DNA of 7,854 nucleotides, from assembly GCA_035529715.1 (NCBI GenBank), contig DATKWF010000099.1:1-7854 (forward strand). Direction: 5' to 3'. The DNA comes from DATKWF01 sp035529715. Lineage in GTDB: Bacteria > Chloroflexota > Dehalococcoidia > Dehalococcoidales > RBG-16-60-22. A program made the translations under genes and the position numbers. The notes under the pieces are model-generated. The model did not search any database. It was not told the DNA's origin and saw only the letters and a program-made list of their open reading frames with translations. Shown piece after piece: positions 5,530 through 7,854 of the stretch; within the stretch, counting starts at the first letter, position 1; each line of letters begins with the position of its first letter.

Positions 5530-5891
5530 AACGCCGAGATACTGGTATTTTGGGTGAAAAGCTGGCCGGGGATTTCATTAAAAAGCGCGGTTATCACATT
5601 TTGGAAACCAATTACCGCTGCCCCGAAGGTGAAATTGATATTATTGCTATGCATAAAGACTCCCTGGTTTTTATTGAGGTAAGAACCAAAAGGAGTCTGC
5701 AGTTCGGCACTCCTGAGGAATCAATCACGCCGACCAAGATGGAAAAGTTGAGAACGGTTGCCGCCCAGTACCGGCAAACGCATGATAATTTACCCGCAGC
5801 CTGGCGAATTGATGTCGTGGCGGTGGAGCTGGATAAAAAGGGTAAGCCATCACGAATTGAGCTTATTGAAAACGCGGTGGGTGAAGGATAG
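5514..5891 (+). CDS. yraN: YraN/UPF0102 family endonuclease-like protein
   Basis: This is a small predicted nuclease-fold protein of the UPF0102 family, often encoded next to rnhB; its cellular function is not settled. With the TTG start at 5514 it has 125 residues. Family signatures are GILGEKLAGDF near the N-terminus, the GY-x5-NYRCPEGEIDII block, VFIEVRTKRS and FGTPEESITPTKMEKL. The acidic residues of GEID and IEVR are positioned like a PD-(D/E)xK nuclease core; the usual EVK lysine is arginine here, which is common in the family. I favour TTG 5514 because AAGGAG at 5503-5508 precedes it by 5 nt. ATG 5526, which overlaps the rnhB TGA, would shorten the protein by four residues but is 17 nt from that SD. 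Upstream coding overlaps the end of rnhB. Confidence 0.88.
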   Translation: MPEKMKRRDTGILGEKLAGDFIKKRGYHILETNYRCPEGEIDIIAMHKDSLVFIEVRTKRSLQFGTPEESITPTKMEKLRTVAAQYRQTHDNLPAAWRIDVVAVELDKKGKPSRIELIENAVGEG

Positions 5892-5903
5892 AGGTTATTT
5901 ACC

Positions 5904-5932
5904 TTTATTCAGTAAATTTACTGTGCTAGAAT
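5904..5932 (+). promoter_or_regulatory. Candidate thiD2-translin promoter with palindromic operator
   Basis: TGCTAGAAT at 5924-5932 is an extended -10 (TGn followed by TAGAAT). The -35 at the right distance of 17 nt is a weak TTTATT (5904-5909). Between them lies a perfect 14-bp palindrome, CAGTAAATTTACTG (5910-5923). A palindrome in the promoter spacer is a typical repressor site, but which protein would bind is unknown. Transcription would start near 5939, giving a leader of only about 15 nt. No TPP riboswitch could fit in that leader. Confidence 0.45.
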
Positions 5933-5953
5933 TAACCCTGGGAAGTTTAAGGC

Positions 5954-6397
5954 ATGGCTGAAATATCAAATCAGGCGCTACGCATCATTGATGCTAATCT
6001 GAACCGCATCGGGGAGGGACTTCGTGTCCTTGAAGATATAGCCCGCCTGGTGCTTGACGATGCCGGTTTGAGCCAGCAACTCAAAGATATGCGGCACGAG
6101 ATGGTACAAATTGATTTGTCACTGGAACGGCAGTTTCTCCAGGCACGGGATTCGGAAAATGACGTTGGCGTTGACCTTGAGGTATCCGGCGAGGCAAAGT
6201 ATAAGGAACTCTCCGCAACGTTGGTGGCTAATTCCCGCCGGGTGCAGGAAGCACTGAGAGTTATGGAAGAGCTGGCTAAAAATCCGGGTGTCCCCTTGGA
6301 GTCGGATAAATTCAAGCGGGCCCGGTTCAATCTTTACACAATAGAAAAAGAATTATTCTCCAAACTGACACGTCAGGGGGAGGTGAAAGGTGGGTAA
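5954..6397 (+). CDS. thiD2: ThiD2-type HMP-phosphate kinase (stand-alone)
   Basis: ThiD2 proteins phosphorylate 4-amino-5-hydroxymethyl-2-methylpyrimidine phosphate to the diphosphate for thiamin synthesis. Known members are about 130 residues, often fused to the N-terminus of ThiE, and unlike ThiD do not accept free HMP. This one is 147 residues and stands alone. Family blocks are RIIDANLNRIGEGLRVLED near the N-terminus, LKDMRHEM, the DSENDVGVDLE segment, and ANSRRVQEALRVMEELAK. No ThiE domain follows, since the frame stops and a different gene begins. ATG 5954 is the first possible start, as an in-frame TAA lies at 5948-5950. The SD is weak. The translin-family gene overlaps its end by 8 bp. 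Automatic annotation could label it thiamine-phosphate synthase because of the fused homologues; that would be misleading. Confidence 0.85.
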   Translation: MAEISNQALRIIDANLNRIGEGLRVLEDIARLVLDDAGLSQQLKDMRHEMVQIDLSLERQFLQARDSENDVGVDLEVSGEAKYKELSATLVANSRRVQEALRVMEELAKNPGVPLESDKFKRARFNLYTIEKELFSKLTRQGEVKGG

Positions 6398-7031
6398 GTT
6401 GACTGAAAATCTGGACTCTATTGTAGAAGGGGTACGGCAGGTCTTCCTGGCTAAAGACTCTGCCCGGGAAAAGGCGCTGCCCTTATGCCGTGATGCCATC
6501 CGGCAGTGCAGTCTGGCTATCCGTGCCGTGCATCGCCAGGAGTTTGACCAGGCTGAAGAATTGCTGCAATTAGCTCGTAAGCTTCTTAACCGGGCGGAAC
6601 AGGCCGTCTCGGCTTACGGGGAGTTTAGTAATAGCGGGTTTATCCGTGATGCGCAAAAGGAGTTTGCTGAGGGAAGCATCATTCTGGCTCTGGTAACCGG
6701 GGAGCAACTTCCCGAGCCGGATGGGCTTGGCGTTGACGTTAGTGCCTATCTGAACGGAATGGGGGAAGCTGTTGGTGAGATGCGGCGTTACCTGCTGGAT
6801 AGTATGAGGCAGGGTGACCTGTCTCGCTGTGAGGAAATGCTGCTGGCTATGGATGATATCTACAGCGTTCTGGTTACCATGGATTTCCCTGACGCCATAA
6901 CTGGCGGTCTGCGGCGCACTACCGATATGGTTCGTGGCGTCTTGGAAAGGACACGCAGCGACCTGACACTGGTCATGAGGCAGAAAGACCTTGAGAATAA
7001 GTTAGAGAAGTTTGAGAATAATATTAAATAG
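6390..7031 (+). CDS. Translin-family protein
   Basis: This 213-residue all-helical protein resembles archaeal and bacterial translin/TRAX homologues, which bind single-stranded RNA or DNA; eukaryotic TRAX is an endoribonuclease. The recognised stretches are REKALPLCRDAIRQC, the GFIRDAQKEFAEGSI helix, YLLDSMRQGD, and MDFPDAITGGLRRTTD followed by ERTRSDLT. The E91-x2-E94 pair in QKEFAE may correspond to the catalytic glutamate pair of TRAX. That would make it a possible RNase, but this is inference. GTG 6390 is supported by GGAGG (6379-6383) 6 nt upstream and overlaps the end of thiD2 by 8 bp, so translation is coupled. The C-terminus (about 196-213) is a charged helix, possibly a coiled coil. 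In bacteria this family is uncommon; the substrate here is unknown. Confidence 0.85.
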   Translation: MGKLTENLDSIVEGVRQVFLAKDSAREKALPLCRDAIRQCSLAIRAVHRQEFDQAEELLQLARKLLNRAEQAVSAYGEFSNSGFIRDAQKEFAEGSIILALVTGEQLPEPDGLGVDVSAYLNGMGEAVGEMRRYLLDSMRQGDLSRCEEMLLAMDDIYSVLVTMDFPDAITGGLRRTTDMVRGVLERTRSDLTLVMRQKDLENKLEKFENNIK

Positions 7032-7051
7032 ATACTACAATTAATACCATT

Positions 7052-7102
7052 ATTTTGCCAGGCAATCTCTTGGCTTCTGCAATTGACCGCCACTGGCAAA
7101 AT
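7052..7102. repeat. 10-bp inverted repeat downstream of the translin gene
   Basis: ATTTTGCCAG at 7052-7061 and CTGGCAAAAT at 7093-7102 are perfect inverted copies separated by 31 nt. The candidate hppA -35 box (7083-7088) lies in the loop. It could be a protein-binding site or a long-loop hairpin; no T-tract follows the second arm. Confidence 0.4.
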
Positions 7103-7112
7103 GAGTTAAACT
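7083..7112 (+). promoter_or_regulatory. Candidate hppA promoter
   Basis: TTGACC at 7083-7088 (5 of 6 consensus) is followed after 18 nt by TAAACT at 7107-7112 (4 of 6). It would give a leader of about 120 nt containing the hairpin at 7163-7200. No better pair was seen between that hairpin and the hppA start. Confidence 0.35.
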
Positions 7113-7162
7113 ATCCGCGTCAGTGAATAAAGTATTTTTAAATTCTGCTCTAATATTAAAAT

Positions 7163-7200
7163 AAGGTTGGAAGGTGCGTTGAAAACCAACCTTTCTTTTT
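7163..7200 (+). terminator. Terminator-like hairpin upstream of hppA
   Basis: AAGGTTGG (7163-7170) pairs perfectly with CCAACCTT (7186-7193) around a 15-nt loop. The run TCTTTTT (7194-7200) follows, as in an intrinsic terminator. It lies 131 nt after the translin stop and about 40 nt before the hppA ATG. It could end the thiD2-translin transcript or act as an attenuator in the hppA leader. CTTTCTTT (7191-7198) can also pair with AAAGAAAG (7208-7215), an alternative that would consume the T-tract. Confidence 0.5.
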
Positions 7201-7241
7201 ACCGTAGAAAGAAAGATTAGTCTGGAGGTAATTATCGGAAA

Positions 7242-7854
7242 ATGGTACTGAAGATACTGGTAATAGTGGCTGGAGTCCTGGCGCTGGGCTTCGTTGGTTA
7301 TCTGGTGTCCACCATACTCCGTGAAAGCGCCGGTAATGAGAGAGTGAGGGAAATCTCCCATGCTATCCGGCAGGGGGCGATGGCTTTCTTGCGCCGTGAG
7401 TTCATGACTCTGGCTATCTTCACTGTGGTGATATTTATTGTCCTGGCTATCTTTATCGAACCCAGACCCTGGGTGGCAATAGCCTATGTCTGTGGCACCT
7501 TTACCTCGGCACTGGCTGGCTGGCTGGGGATGAATATTGCCACTCTGGCTAACGGCAGGACTGCCAATGCCGCCATTAGCAGCTGGGCTCGGGGACTGAA
7601 AATCGCCTTCTCCAGTGGCGCGGTAATGGGCTTTTGTGTGGTTGGTCTGGGCTTGCTGGGACTATCTATTACCGCCTTCATCTGGCAGGACAGCCATGTA
7701 TGGCTGGGTTTTGCCTTTGGTGCCTCTTCGGTGGCTCTATTTCTGAGGGTTGGTGGTGGCATCTTCACCAAAAGTGCTGATGTCGGTGCCGACCTCGTTG
7801 GCAAGGTGGAAAAGGGTATTCCTGAGGATGACCCCCGAAATCCGGCGGTCATTG
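7242..7854 (+). CDS. hppA: Membrane-bound ion-pumping pyrophosphatase (partial, 5' end)
   Basis: This enzyme couples hydrolysis of pyrophosphate to H+ or Na+ transport across the membrane. Only the first 204 codons are present; the frame is open at the right edge. Hydrophobic segments are seen at about 5-26, 56-73, 78-98, 122-147 and 154-173. Family motifs in order are REISHAIRQGAMAFL (36-50), LGMNIATLANGRTANAA (95-111), FGASSVALFLRVGGGIFTK (159-177) and DVGADLVGKVEKGIPEDDP (180-198), the substrate-binding loop with D180, D184, K188 and the acidic E195-D196-D197. The residues that decide K+ dependence and the ion pumped lie beyond the window. ATG 7242 is the only reasonable start; GGAGGT (7224-7229) is 12 nt upstream, somewhat long. 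It follows a leader with a terminator-like hairpin. Confidence 0.95.
   Translation, partial: MVLKILVIVAGVLALGFVGYLVSTILRESAGNERVREISHAIRQGAMAFLRREFMTLAIFTVVIFIVLAIFIEPRPWVAIAYVCGTFTSALAGWLGMNIATLANGRTANAAISSWARGLKIAFSSGAVMGFCVVGLGLLGLSITAFIWQDSHVWLGFAFGASSVALFLRVGGGIFTKSADVGADLVGKVEKGIPEDDPRNPAVI

Noticed and set aside
5892..5953. TPP riboswitch before thiD2
   Set aside because: The 62-nt gap is too short for a THI element, and the conserved CUGAGA core is absent.
7484..7852. Minus-strand open frame within hppA
   Set aside because: It is opposite the highly conserved pyrophosphatase coding sequence and its translation has no family features.

Overview
The window reads as ordinary chromosomal DNA from a bacterium of the Chloroflexota, most likely class Dehalococcoidia or a close uncultured relative. 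This placement is an inference. It rests on a bacterial translin-family gene, a stand-alone ThiD2-type HMP-phosphate kinase, a Ycf45-like ATPase with an R3H domain, a membrane pyrophosphatase and frequent TTG/GTG starts. All recognised genes lie on the + strand; no convincing gene was seen on the other strand.

Layout. Positions 1-208 hold hairpin-forming repeats and a probable promoter. rsmG (16S rRNA m7G methyltransferase, 209-937) follows, apparently without a Shine-Dalgarno (SD) site. A strong sigma-70-type promoter at the end of rsmG drives pdxS and pdxT (996-2457), the two subunits of PLP synthase. The ATPase-R3H gene (2472-3992) is 14 nt further on. Positions 3993-4139 hold a short fossil of a thymidylate kinase 5' end and a second repeat copy, followed by the intact tmk (4140-4760). 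A third repeat copy lies between tmk and rnhB (RNase HII, 4888-5529), which overlaps yraN (5514-5891). A promoter-like region containing a 14-bp palindrome precedes thiD2 (5954-6397), which overlaps the translin-family gene (6390-7031). A 210-nt leader with a terminator-like hairpin precedes hppA (7242 onward), which runs off the right edge.

The genes serve core functions: ribosome maturation, vitamin B6 and B1 cofactor synthesis, dTTP supply, RNA/DNA hybrid removal and membrane energetics. No phage, transposase, CRISPR or defence genes are present. I see no new multi-gene system.

The most interesting material is between the genes. A family of about 85-bp repeats occurs three times in the same orientation, plus one half copy. 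Each full copy has a short stable hairpin (A), a longer hairpin (B), and a G-rich right half. That right half fits the canonical G-quadruplex pattern in all three copies and cannot form a quadruplex and hairpin B at once. One copy seems to supply the ribosome-binding site and start codon of rnhB. Another separates a 13-codon tmk fossil from the working tmk.
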